Positions 37,237 through 48,372 of a DNA stretch of 64,000 nucleotides are shown piece after piece. The notes below the pieces were generated by a model, which saw only the letters and a program-made list of their open reading frames with translations, was not told the origin of the DNA and searched no databases. Each line of letters begins with the position of its first letter. Positions within the stretch are counted from its first letter, which is position 1. A program made the translations under genes and the position numbers. The DNA lies in assembly GCA_000149265.1 (NCBI GenBank), contig CH002827.1, positions 1,754,047 through 1,818,046 on the forward strand. The letters are read 5' to 3'. The stretch comes from Ciona savignyi (lineage: Eukaryota > Chordata > Ascidiacea > Phlebobranchia > Cionidae).

Positions 37237-38236
37237 TCACAAACATGATTTGCAGCTTGTGTTCTCAATTGAACCTAAAAACAAATAAATAAAATGTAAT
37301 AATAAAACGAGGAGATAAATATAACAAGATTCCCTTACCGCGAAGACTTTTATTGTAGTCTTTCAGCAGTAAAAAAACCTTTGGACAATAAATGGTTAGT
37401 TTCGAAGTAATTGCCAGGTGAACGATATAAATTTAAGGGTCTATTTATGATAATATAGTCAAATAACCCGTGCCCGAGGTCAAGTTGGTAAAATTTTGAC
37501 CCCATTGTGTGGGCTCAAATAGCAAGATAACTTTTAATGTTACATGAAATTAAATAATTAAAAAACAATTTTAACAAAACATTTTTATTTACCGTCCTCC
37601 ATTTGTTCCAGTATACTGTAATGAAAAAAATTATTGTACACGAAATTACAAGTGTTTTAGTAGGCAATTTCGTCGTCTATCAGTCAAAGTTTTCGAAACT
37701 GATTGCTAGATAATTGGTTGTTTTCTAGGACTAGGCAATTAATCGACTTCGTATGAACCTAGTGAAATATTGTGCTTATATTGAAAGAATACCTCATTTT
37801 TATACAACCAACTGCAGTAGGGGCAATTCGACGCTAAGAGCGAAATAACTTGACGGTAGCTGTGTAAAACGCCCCTTCACGTAATTATGGAGTAATATAA
37901 CGTACGATTACGCCACCTGTGTTTTATGAACAAGAATAAAACCTAAAAATCCCGTTCTATCCCATTATACTACATCTATTCTTTAAATGTGAGCTTGGTA
38001 GATGGGTTACATAAACCATTGGTCTAACTAAGGGGTTTGTCTGGATATAATAAGTAACATTAAGTGGAGAAAGTTAATTACAGATAGTTTTTAAAATTTT
38101 CTCACGCTTTCTTTTGATTCCAGGTTCGTCGTCTTTCAATCGTGTTGGTTCTTCGACGCCCTGATTCGACTTGACCAATCGCAATTGTAGCGAACTGCAT
38201 GAGAACGAGAAGAAGTAGAATGAGCTTTGTGTCCAT
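37237..38236 (-). CDS. Secreted peptide gene, copy A (4 exons, intact)
   Basis: Exons 38236-38106, 37615-37593, 37359-37339 and 37274-37237 join in phase to 70 aa. The ATG opens a signal peptide (MDTKLILLLLVLMQFATIAI, cleavage likely after G21). A basic segment follows (SGRRRTNTIERRRTWNQKK), then ILEQMED, DYNKSLR and GSIENTSCKSCL with two cysteines. Two middle exons are only 23 and 21 nt. A TATAAAA box is at 38283-38289, 47 bp upstream, and an AATAAA at 37226-37231 just after the stop. I recognise no family. Two RRR sites could be processed by furin-like proteases. The same exon phases and splice sites occur in copies B and C, which supports the model. Role unknown; a secreted signalling or defence peptide is only a guess. 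Confidence 0.75.
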
Positions 38237-38282
38237 GTTGCCTTGAAGATAATTCAAATGAAAAGTTGATTGGTACTCTTGG

Positions 38283-38289
38283 TTTTATA
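38283..38289 (-). promoter_or_regulatory. TATA box of peptide gene A
   Basis: TATAAAA on the minus strand, 47 bp before the ATG. The spacing is the same in copies B and C. Confidence 0.7.
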
Positions 38290-38893
38290 AGTTTCGCTGC
38301 GCTTGTATAACGGATGACGAGAAACGGAGGGCGTACCACGAAAAATCCATCCAGGAAACATTGTTTCCGTTGTCTCGCGTTGTCTATGTTTTCCATCATT
38401 CATTTCTTGTTCGGTACCGTTTTTGTTGCTGCCTCACAAGAAAAATGAACTATAGATCGCCAGCCTTGTGTCAACATATTGGTAAAACCCAATTTGATTG
38501 TACGTTTTGTGTTTCTGCAAGTGTCACAGGAGTGTATATTAATTTTTTAAGACGCTATTTGCGGCTCACTGTTAGATCAATTACTCGGGCTTGTTTCGTT
38601 TTTCTGAAATATAACTACAACCAATAAAAAAACAAATAAATACAGTTATTCATAAATTGACCTTTTTACCAATCTATATTTGCTAGTATAATAGATGCAG
38701 TGACATTTATCATTGTTTACATGTACGAAACCTTCACGACAAGCGGTGAAGAATGGTACAACAGCCATACTCTTACATAAACTTACTTTCTTTTAGGACG
38801 TTGAGTACTTGAGCCAAAAGTGTTTGGGTTATTTTTTTACACATTGGCGATTTATTGCTTGGCGGTAGGTATCATAAGAGCCCTTGCGATAAA

Positions 38894-39173
38894 ATGCTTT
38901 ATTGTGTAGGACTGCTGATTTTGTTTGCAGCCTCTTCCAGGGCAAGTGATGGTAGGGTGCGAAATCATGTGTGTTTATGTTTATTTGGTTTAAATCAGAG
39001 CTTCGTAACCTTTTTAGGTCGAAGCACAATAAAAACGTACTAAATTTAACTGCATATTGCTGTCAAAATTGTACAATGTAAGGTCTTCTGATGGCTATAT
39101 ACAATAAAACAGTTATATATGTTAAAATCACTAACTTTTAGACAGTAACAAACATGAAAAACAAATTTTTTAA
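38894..39173 (+). CDS. Candidate second secreted mini-peptide (2 exons)
   Basis: The ATG at 38894 begins MLYCVGLLILFAASSRASD, a good signal-peptide shape, to a GTAGGG donor at 38952 (phase 1). An acceptor CTTTTAG at 39141 continues DSNKHEKQIF and TAA, 29 aa in total. It is convergent with the peptide-gene module to the right. In the other modules the start is lost (ACG near 45929 and 47877, CCC near 42978, an early TAG near 36932), so it may be dead in most copies. Very short; low confidence. Confidence 0.3.
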
Positions 39174-39425
39174 GTTTTTTTTTTATTGTTTATATCGAAC
39201 ATAATTTGCAGCTTGTGTTTTAAATTGAACCTTAAAAAAAATAAACATGTAGCAGTACCACCGGAGATAAATGTGATGAGAAGAACTATTCGTCGAGAGC
39301 CACCGAAAATATCATCTGTGACGAAACAAACTCGGTACAGGGCACCAATCACATTCTCTATCCGTCAACCACAATCGTGATTGGTTGAGACGAAACTTGT
39401 TGCTCCGCCCATTTACGCCTTAAAG

Positions 39426-39777
39426 CAGTGGCTCTTGATAATTTTGACCTCGTGGCGCACCCAAGACCAATAAAGAAACGAACGGGCGCACTTTGCACGG
39501 AGAGTCAAAACAATATGCTAAATACTCACACAATTTAGGAATAATATGAAAAATTAAAAGTTCAATTTAAATAATTTTATCAGCAATTTATCAACATTCT
39601 TGAGCGCGCTTGCTTCTCCGAAGTTAATGTAGAACTAAAGTTACAATGGAAAAGAACGAACTACTAGACACTAACCATTTGGTAGATTATGATCTATGCA
39701 CACTCTGTCGTAAATTTGCGAAATGCAAGTGTGGCGCACCTAGTTAAACCCTGTGGCGCACCATTTGAGAAGCACTG
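39426..39777. mobile_element. hAT-type MITE
   Basis: Ends CAGTGGCTCTTGATAA and (reversed) CAGTGCTTCTCAAATG with subterminal GTGGCGCACC motifs. Perfect 8-bp target duplication CCTTAAAG at 39418-39425 and 39778-39785. It interrupts a cluster module just after the CGCCCATTT motif. No transposase. Confidence 0.95.
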
Positions 39778-40451
39778 CCTTAAAGGGAAGTAATTGTCAC
39801 GTATGTGCGGACGTCTCTGGGATAGACACCACATACATCGAATTTCTTTTAAATCTATCCAGGAAACATTATTGTTTCCTTTGTCTCGCGAGATGAAGGC
39901 ATTGCTTTATGTTTTTTATCATTCATTTCTTGTTCTGTACCGTTTTTGTTGTTGCCTCACAAGAGTATTTGTTGCGTAAGAAATAAAATAAAATATAGAT
40001 CGCCAGCCTTGTGTAAATATATTGGTAAAACCCAATTTGATTGTACGTTTTATGTTTCTGCAAGTGTCACAGGAGTGTATATTATTTTTTCAGGACGCTA
40101 CATTTGCGGCCCACCGTTGGATCAATTACTCGGGCTTGTTGCGTTTTTTTAATATAACTACAACCAATAAAATAATAAATAAATAAAGGTATTCATAAAT
40201 TGACCTTTCTACCAATCTATTATTGCTAGTACAATAGATGCAGTGACATTTATCATTGTTTACATGTACGAAACCTTCACGACAAGCGGTTAAGAATAGT
40301 ACAACAGCCATATTCTCACTTAAACTTACTTATTTGTTGGGCGTTGGGTTGAAAGTTTTAGGGTTAATTTTCTTTACACTTGGTATACTTCAGTATACTT
40401 TTAGGCAGTAACATTTACCACGAACAAATTTTCAAGTTTTTTTATTGTTTA

Positions 40452-41470
40452 TCACAAACATGATTTGCAGCTTGTGTTCTCAATTGAACCTAAAAAAATA
40501 AATAACATGCATAATAATACGAGGAGTATTATGCCGAGATTCCCTTACCGCGAAGACTTTTATTGTAGTCTTTCATCTGTAAAAACAATGGGACAATAAA
40601 TGGTTAGTTTTGTAGTAATTGCTAGGTAAACGATATAAATTTAAGGGTCTATATTTATGATAATAAAGTCAAATAACTCGTGCGCGAGGTCAAGTTGGTA
40701 AAACTATTACATTGTGTGGGCTTAAATAACAAGATAGCTTTCAATGTTAAATGAAATTAAATAATTAAAAGACAATTTTAACAAAACATTTTTATTTACC
40801 GTCCTCATTTTGTTCCAGTATACTGCAATGAAAAAAAAAATTATTGTACACGGAATTACAAGTGTTTTAGCAGGCAATTTCGTCGTCTATCAGTCAAAGT
40901 TTTGCGCTTTCGAAACTGGTCGCTAGATAATTGGTTGTTTTCTAGGACTAGGCAATTAATCGACTTCGTATGAACCTAGTGAAATATTGTGTTTATATTG
41001 AAAGAATGCCTCATTTTTATACAACCCACTGCAGTAGGGGCAATTCGACGCTAAGAGCAAAATAACTTGACGGTAGCTGTGTAAAACGCCCCTCCACGTA
41101 ATTATGGAGTAATCTAACATACGATTACGCCACCTGTGTTTTATGAACAAGAATAAAACCTAAAAATCCCGTTCTATCCCATCATACTATATCTATGTTT
41201 AAAATGTGAGCTTTGTGGATGGGTTACATAAACCATTGGTCTAACTAAGGGGTTTGTCTGGATATATTAAGTAACATTAAGTAGAGAAACTTAATTACAG
41301 ATAGTTTTTTTTAAATTTTCTTACGCTTTATTTTGATTCCAGCTTCGTCGTCTTTCATCCGTGCTGGTTCTTCGGCGCCCTAATTTCCAAAAGCCAAGGT
41401 CGAGTTGACCAATCGCAATTGTAGCGAACTGCATGAGAACGAGAAGAAGTAGAATGAGTTTTCTGTCCAT
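40452..41470 (-). CDS. Secreted peptide gene, copy B (4 exons, intact)
   Basis: Exons 41470-41325, 40822-40800, 40569-40549 and 40489-40452 give 75 aa. The signal peptide is almost identical to copy A (MDRKLILLLLVLMQFATIAI). The mature N-terminus is five residues longer (QLDLGFWKLGRRRTSTDERR), in frame. The rest is SWNQNK, AILEQNED, DYNKSLR, GSIENTSCKSCL. TATAAAA is at 41517-41523, at the same 47-bp distance, and an AATAAA overlaps the region just past the stop. An alternative acceptor CAG 8 bp upstream of exon 3 gives an early stop and is not used in this model. In-frame length change with conserved ends suggests selection on the protein. Confidence 0.75.
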
Positions 41471-41516
41471 GTTGCCTTGAAGATAATTCAAATGAAAAGT
41501 TGATTGGTACTCTTGG

Positions 41517-41523
41517 TTTTATA
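41517..41523 (-). promoter_or_regulatory. TATA box of peptide gene B
   Basis: TATAAAA on the minus strand, 47 bp upstream of the start codon. Confidence 0.7.
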
Positions 41524-43024
41524 CGTTTTGCTGCGCATGTATAGCGGATTTTGAGAAACGGAGGGCGTACCACGAAGACCTGCCAATGGAACCAGTAAAT
41601 ATGTAGCCGTGGGCGGCTCGTCTAAATCTCACAAAACAACAACACCAGGTCTTTCGCATTGTTCTCTGGTTTGTATTTTATATTTTTAAGAGATTTTGCG
41701 TTCATGGTTTCATATACTCTTTTAGTGACATTTATCGATTACAATTCTTGAGAATTAGGAACACTAGACACATGATGAACCAAGAATCAAATCCACTAAC
41801 CCAAGAATTCATACATTAAGGTTTTCTTGTTTCGTATTCGAATTTATTTAGTTTTATTTTAGAAAACGGTCATCTCTCACTATATTTAAGGCCGAAACGT
41901 ATTGTAACTGTATTTGGATTGCTTTGGTATATTTTATTCGCAGTTTATTATACCACATAGAACAATAAGTTTTAACAGCACCATGTCTGATTATGTAACG
42001 TGTGTGTTATTTTAAAAGTAAAATTGCCCTTGTTTTTGTTCTTTCTTATATTTACTTTTATATATTTACTTCAGTAGATGCACTTTTGTACATTAACTTT
42101 GGTTTACGATTTTTTAAAGTGTCTTACCCTTTTTCGTGTTTTAACCACGCGACCGTCGAATGTAATTAGAACTATTCGTCGAGAGCCACTGAAAATATTA
42201 TCTGTGACGAAACAAATTGTTTATCACGTGACTCGGTACAGGGCACCAATCACATTCTCTATCCGTTACCCACAATCGTGATTGGTTGAGACGAAACTTG
42301 CTGCTCCGCCCATTTTAGTCAAAAAGGAAAGTAATTGTCACGTACGTGCCGACGTCTCTGGGATAGACACCACGTACATCGAATCAATTTCTTTTAAATC
42401 AATCCAGGAAATATTGTTTCCTTTGTCTCGCGAGCTGAAGACGTTGCTTTATGTTTTCTATCATTCATTTCTTGTTCGGCACCGTTTTTTGTTGCTGCCT
42501 TACAAGAGTATTTTTGCGAAAGAAATAAAATAAACTATAGATCGCCAGCCTTGTGTCAACATATTTGTAAAACCCAATAAGATTGTACCATTTATGTTTT
42601 TGCAAGTGTCACATGAGTGTATATTATTTTTTCAGTACGCTACATTTGCGGCCCACCGTTGGATCAATTACTCGGGCCAGTTGCGTTTTTTTAAATATAA
42701 CTACAACCAATAAAATAATAAATAAATACAGGTATTCATAAATTGACCTTTCTACCAATCTATTATTGCTAGTACAATAGATGCAGTGACATTTATCATT
42801 GTTTACATGTACGAAACCTTCACGACAAGCGGATAAGAATGGTACAACAGCCATACTCTCACTTAAATTTACTTATTTGTTGGGCGGTGGGTTGAAAGTT
42901 TTAGGGTTAATTTTCTTTACACTTGGGTGTTTTATTGCGCAGGTAGTGGCATTATCAGAGCCACTTGCGATAAAACCCTTTATTGTGCAGAACTGCTGAT
43001 TTTGTTTGCGACTACCAAATAACG
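41524..43024. other. Spacer between peptide genes B and C modules
   Basis: Contains the divergent block (CACGTGACTCGG, CCAATCACATTC, GATTGGTTGAGACG) at 42170-42300. The AT-rich block follows at 42540-42720; its Cys-rich frame is broken here by a stop. The CCTTGCGATAAAA block with lost start is at ~42960. No intact gene seen. Confidence 0.5.
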
Positions 43025-43303
43025 GCTAGTCTGGTGGTTTAGTGCGACGCCTTTTAACCGAAAGGTTGTAGGTTCGAAACTATTCGCTAACTAGTCGGTT
43101 GGGTCCTTGGGCAAGGAACTTACCGGACATTGCATGAACCCAGGGGATTATAGTGGGTTCTACCAAATTGAAGAAACATGTCTATTATACGCAACACACT
43201 GCAATAGCTCCGTTAACCCGACGGTGGGCGCGAGTTGATCTGACGATTGCCCGTGTGTTAATTCACGGGATAAACATAAATAACCTATCCTATCCCATCC
43301 ATA
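43025..43303 (+). mobile_element. SINE family 1, complete copy
   Basis: The head GTCTGGTGGTTTAGTGCGAC..GGTTGTAGGTTCGAAAC has A-box and B-box positions. The body is complete and the tail is CCTATCCTATCCCATCC. Present at the mirrored place in the right arm, so it inserted before the palindrome formed. Confidence 0.9.
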
Positions 43304-43616
43304 GCAAGTGATGGTAAATATGTGAAATAATTTATGTTTGGGATAATTTGGTTTCTACTGTATATGTTTTTAATCAGACTAACTTTCGAACCAACCATGG
43401 GTTTGACAATACAACCCTTTTTACCGAATTTAGTACATACCACCGGTCGCGTTACCCATTCAGTCACACATTCGGCGCCGCAGTATAGCAATCTATCGAG
43501 AATTAAGCCGGTTATAGATAACTTGCAACTTGCAACATGTTGTATTGTTAAAATCACTAACTTTCAGACCATTACATACATGACAAACCAAATTTCAAGT
43601 TTTTTTTTATTGTTTA

Positions 43617-44451
43617 TCACAAACATGATTTGCAGCTTGTGTTCTGAATTGAATCTAAAAACAAAAAAAATTAACATGAAGTAGTAATAACACAAGGAGA
43701 AAAATTTGATAAAATTTCCTTACCGCGAAGACTTTTATTGTTGTCTTTCAACTGTATAAATAACATTGTTAAAAAATCAGCATCCATTCATGATAATTTA
43801 GTCAAATAACTCGAGCCCACAGTAAGGTTGGTGACATCATAACATTGTATCTATTGTTATTATTTTTGTAATTTTAAGCAGCTGTGGACTTGTCACCAGG
43901 CTGTAACAGCAAGACAACTTTCGATGTTAAGGGAAACCAAATAATTATGAAACAATTTTAATTTGTAACAAGAGCTTTTTCTTACCGTCCTTCATTAGGT
44001 CAAATTCACTGCAATAAAAGATTTGTATTATTGTACACGGAATTACAATTGTTTTGTCAGGTAAGTTTTGCTCCTGTCAGCCACAGGATTGTGATTTAAA
44101 ATTGGTCGCTGGCTTAACGGTTTTGTTCTTGGGCAAGGCAATTAACCAATCTTGTCTGAACCTTGTGAAAAAAGTGTGCTTAAATTGAAAGAATACCATA
44201 TATTGATTAACCCAGTGCAATACCGGAACTCCGACGGTGAATGAGAAAATTATAAATAACATCAAGGGTAGAAAGTTTTTTACAGATAGTATTTAAATTA
44301 TTTTAACTCACGATAGCTTATTTTGATTCCATCTTCGTCGACTCGTGGTCCTTCGGCGTCCTGCTTGCCAAACACCAGGATCGACCGCATCAATCGCAAT
44401 TGTAGCGAACTGTAGGAGAACGAGAAGAAGTAGAACGAGCTTTGTGTCCAT
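43617..44451 (-). CDS. Secreted peptide gene, copy C (4 exons, intact)
   Basis: Exons 44451-44312, 44008-43986, 43744-43724 and 43654-43617 give 73 aa. The signal peptide is MDTKLVLLLLVLLQFATIAI. The mature part runs DAVDPGVWQAGRRRTTSRRR, WNQNKLS, EFDLMKD, DNNKSLR, DSIQNTSCKSCL. The exon sizes of the two micro-exons (23 and 21 nt), the phases and the CKSCL end are the same as in copies A and B, while the middle has diverged. TATAAAA is at 44498-44504. It lies inside the left palindrome arm. The mirrored copy in the right arm has lost exons 1 and 2. Confidence 0.75.
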
Positions 44452-44497
44452 GTTGCCTTGAAGATAATTCAAATGAAAAGTTGATTAGTCTTCTTGG

Positions 44498-44504
44498 TTT
44501 TATA
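44498..44504 (-). promoter_or_regulatory. TATA box of peptide gene C
   Basis: TATAAAA on the minus strand, 47 bp upstream of the ATG, as in copies A and B. Confidence 0.7.
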
Positions 44505-45397
44505 CGTTTTGCTGAGCTTGAATAGCGGATGTCGAGACGTGCCACGAAGGCCTGGAAACGGAACCAGGAAATATGGAGCAATGGCGGCTCGTCTAAATCT
44601 CACAAAACAACAACACCAGGTCTTTCGCATTGTTCTCCGATTTGTATTTTAAATTTATTTAGGAGATTTTGCGTTCATAGTTTTAAATACTATATACTTT
44701 TAGTGACATTTTTCGATTATAAAGATTAGTTTTAATCCTATTTATATACAATTTTTGTGAATTAGGAACACTGAACACAGGATGAACCAAGAATCAAATC
44801 CACTAACCAAGAATTCACACATCAAGGTTTTCTTGTTTCGTATTCGAATTTATCTTAGAAAACGGCCATTGCCGACGCGTATTGTAACTATATTTGGAAT
44901 GCCTAGATATATTTTATTAGCGTAATAATAAATTTTAACAGCACCATTCCCGCTTATGTAACTTGCGTGTTATTTTAAAAGTAAAATTGCCCTTGTTTAT
45001 CTTCTTTCTTACATTTCATTTTATGTTTTTACTTTAGTAGATACACTTTTGTACATTAACTTTGGTTTACGATTTTTTAAAGTGTCTTGCCCTTTTTCGT
45101 GTTTTAACCATGCGACCGTCGAATGTAAGTGGAACTATTCGTCGAGAGCCACTGAAAATATCATCTGTGACGAAACACATTGTTTATCACGTGACTCGGT
45201 ACAGGACACCAACCACATTCTCTATCCGTCATCCATAATTGTGATTGGTTAAGATGAAACTTATTGCTCCGCCCATTTTAGTCTTAATAGAAAGTAATTG
45301 TCACGTACGTGCCGACGTCTCTGGGATAGACACCACGTACATCGAATCAATTTCTTTTAAATCAATCCAGGAAATATTGTTTCCTTTGTCTCGCGAG

Positions 45398-45637
45398 ATG
45401 AAGGCATTGCTTTATGTTTTCTATCATTCATTTCTTGTTCGGAACCGTTTTTGTTGCTGCCTCACAAGAAAAATAAACTATAGATCGCCAGCCTTGTGTC
45501 AACATATTTGTAAAATCCAATTTGATTATACATTTTATGTTTCTGCAAGTGTTATAGGAGTGTATATTGGTTCTTCAGGAAGCTACATTTGCGGCTCACT
45601 GTTAGATCAATTACTCGGGCTTGTTGCGTTTTTCTGA
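45398..45637 (+). CDS. Candidate small Cys-containing ORF in cluster module
   Basis: The frame starts MKALLYVFYHSF and runs through CCCLTRKINYRS, PALCQHICK and SGSYICGS to LVAFF and a stop; AATAAA follows about 35 nt later. The same frame and stop recur at 40000-40152 and in the mirrored arm (48082-48372). It is frameshifted at 38450-38627 and broken by a stop at 42540. A second frame over the first part (MFSIIHFLFGTVFVAASQ) looks like a signal peptide but ends at once. It could be a decayed gene or a chance frame in a duplicated non-coding block. Confidence 0.25.
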   Translation: MKALLYVFYHSFLVRNRFCCCLTRKINYRSPALCQHICKIQFDYTFYVSASVIGVYIGSSGSYICGSLLDQLLGLVAFF

Positions 45638-46638
45638 AATATAACGACAGTCACTAAAAAAATAAATAAAAATACAGGTATTCATAAATTGATCTTTTTT
45701 ACCAATCTATATTTGCTAGTACAATAGAGGCAGTGGCATTTATCATTGTTTACATGTAACGAAACCTTCACCACAAACGGTTAAGAATGGCACAACACCA
45801 TTATTCTGACATAAACTTACTTATTTGATGGGCGGTGAGGCGAAAGTGTTGGTTATTTTTTACACATTGGTGATTTATTAATTGGCGGTATAGGGGATCA
45901 TTAAAGGCCTTGCGATAAAACGCTTTATTGTGTAGGACTGCTGATTTTGTTTGCAGCCTCTTCCATGACAAGTGATGGTAAGTTGGGAAATCATGTGTGT
46001 TTATGTTTATTTGGTTAAGATCAGAACTTCGTAAACTTTTTAAGCCGAGGCACAATATAAACCTATTAAATTTGACGGCATATTGCAGTCAAAATTGTAC
46101 CATGTAAGGTCTTCTGATCGCTATATAGATTAAAACAGGTATAGACGTTAAAATCACTAACTTTTAGACAGTAACATACATGACTAACAAAAAGTTTTTT
46201 AAATGTTTGTAACAAACACCATTTGCAGCTTGTGTTCTCAATTGAACCTAAAAAAAACAAATAAATAAACATATAGTTGGAACACCGGATAAATGTGATG
46301 AGAAGAACTATTCGTGGAGAGCCAATGAAAATATCGTCTGTGACGAAACAAATTGTTTATCACGTGACTCGGTACAGGGCACCAATCACATTCTTTATCC
46401 GTTATCCACAATCATGGTTGGTTGAGACAAAACTTGTTGCTCCGCCCATTTTAGTCATAAAGGAAAGTAATTGTCACGTATGTGCGGACGTCTCTGGGAT
46501 AGACACCACGTACATCGAATCAATTTCTTTTAAATCAATCCAGGAAACATTGTTTCCTTTGTCCCGCGAGATGAAGGCTTTGCTTTATGTTTTCTATCAT
46601 TCATTTCTTGTTCGGTACCGTTTTTGATTGTACGTTTT

Positions 46639-47130
46639 ATGTTTCTTTTCGTTTTTTATTGTGTGTTTGATGTTTTTGTAACATAAGTGTATAACGGTTA
46701 TTCAATACACTACATCAGCGGCCTACCATTAGACCAATTACTAGGACTTGTCAAATTTTGCTTTAATAAAAATATAACTACTTAAATAAACAGTTATTCA
46801 GAATTTGACCACATAAATAAACACCTTCTCTGATTTTGATAGGATAGGGTAGGATATTATTCATGTTTATCCCCGGGAATGGGAAAACCAAGGGGGTTAA
46901 CACACGGGCAATCGTCAGATCACCTCGCGCACACCGTCGGGTTACCGGAGCTATTGTAGTGTGTTATGTATGATTCACACATTCCCTTAATTTAGTACAT
47001 GCTACTTCCAAACAAACTTTACGAAATCCCCCCCCATTGTTGCAAAAAAATTACTTAAACACCATGACTAAACGGTTACCACACGTCAGATCCGACCGCG
47101 CATAGATATCAATTTAAATGCTCGTAAGCC
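46639..47130. other. Palindrome spacer
   Basis: About 490 bp between the arms. It holds a diverged copy of the AT-rich module block (46640-46800) and a reverse SINE tail (46838-46992), then unique sequence. Confidence 0.7.
46838..46992 (-). mobile_element. SINE family 1 fragment, reverse
   Basis: Starts with GATAGGATAGGGTAGGATAT, continues GTTAACACACGGGCAATCGT and GGGTTACCGGAGC, and stops near GTATGATTCACACATTCCC; the head is missing. Confidence 0.85.
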
Positions 47131-48081
47131 AAACGTACAATCAAAAACGGTACCGAACAAGAAATAAATAATAGAAAACATAAAGCAAAGCCTTCATCTC
47201 GCGGGACAAAGGAAACAATGTTTCCTGGATAGATTTAAAAGAAATTGATTCGATGTACGCGGTGTCTATCCTAGAGACGTCTGCATGTATACGTGACAAT
47301 TACTTTCCTTTTTGAATAAAATGGGCGGAGCAACAAGTTTCGTCTCAACCAATTACGATTGTGAATGACGGATAAAGAATGTGATTGGTGCCCTGTACCG
47401 AGTCACGTGATAAACAATTTGTTTCGTCACAGATGATATTTTCATTGGCTATCCACGATTAGTTCTTCTCATTAAATTTATCTCCGGTGTTCCAACTATA
47501 TGTCTATTTATTTGTTTTTTTAGGTTCAATTGAGAACACAGGCTGCAAATGGTGTTTGTTATAAACATTTAAAAAACTTTTTGTTAGTCATGTATGTTAC
47601 TGTCTAAAAGTTAGTGATTTTAACGTCTATACCTGTTTTAATGTATATAGCGATCAGAAGACCTTACATGGTACAATTTTGACTGCAATATGCCGTCAAA
47701 TTTAATACGTTTTTATTGTGCCTCGACTTAAAAAGTTTACGAAGTTCTGATCTTAACCAAATAAACATAAACACACATGATTTCCCAACTTACCATCACT
47801 TGCCCTGAAAGAGGCTGCAAACAAAATCAGCAGTCCTACACAATAAAGCGTTTTATCGCAGGGGCTCTAATGGTACCTACCACCAATCAATAAATCACCA
47901 ATGTGTAAACAAATAACCCAAACACTTTTGACTCACCGCCCATCAAATAAGTTAGTTTGTGTAAGAATAAATGGTGTTGTACCATTCTTAACCGCTTGTC
48001 GTAAAGGTTTCGTACATGTAAACAATGACAAATGTCACTGCATCCATTGTACTAGCAAATATAGATTGGTTAAAGGTTAAT

Positions 48082-48372
48082 TTATGAATACCTGTATTTA
48101 TTTATTATTTTATTGGTTGTAGTTACTGTATATTTAAAAAACGCAACAAGCTCGGGTAATTGATCCAACGGTGGGCCGCAAATGTAGCGTCCTGAAGAAC
48201 CAATATACACTCCTGTGACACTTGCAGCAACATAAAACGTACAATCTAATTCGGTTTTACAAATATGTTGACACAAGGCTGGCGATCTATAGTTTATTTT
48301 TCTTGTGAGGCAGCAACAAAAACGGTACCGAACAAGAAATGAATGATAGAAAACATAAAGCAAAGCCTTCAT
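48082..48372 (-). CDS. Candidate small Cys-containing ORF, mirrored copy
   Basis: Same frame as 45398-45637 (MKALLYVFYHSF, PALCQHICKTELDC, SGRYICGPPLDQL). The last stop is lost, so the frame runs on for 17 residues. Function not recognised; low confidence. Confidence 0.2.
   Translation of the reverse strand: MKALLYVFYHSFLVRYRFCCCLTRKINYRSPALCQHICKTELDCTFYVAASVTGVYIGSSGRYICGPPLDQLPELVAFFKYTVTTTNKIINKYRYS

Larger units (their letters stand above)
42871..46638. repeat. Left arm of large imperfect palindrome
   Basis: Pairs with 47131-50223 in reverse. The outer part (to about 43925) looks nearly identical; a 90-codon frame across it reads the same in both arms. The inner part differs by roughly a tenth of residues in translated comparison. 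The left arm carries peptide gene C complete. The junction sums change from 93094 (outer) to about 93775 (inner), showing a ~680-bp net deletion in the right arm. Confidence 0.9.

Noticed and set aside
40549..40577. Longer exon 3 of peptide gene B from the upstream CAG
   Set aside because: It introduces an immediate in-frame stop, while the shared GAAAG acceptor keeps the frame in all copies.
43285..43684. Frames of 90 and 116 codons that are identical at 49410-49809
   Set aside because: Identity follows from the palindrome arms being near-identical DNA, not from protein conservation. The frames cross a SINE end, a SINE-2-like remnant and peptide gene exon 4 in antisense.
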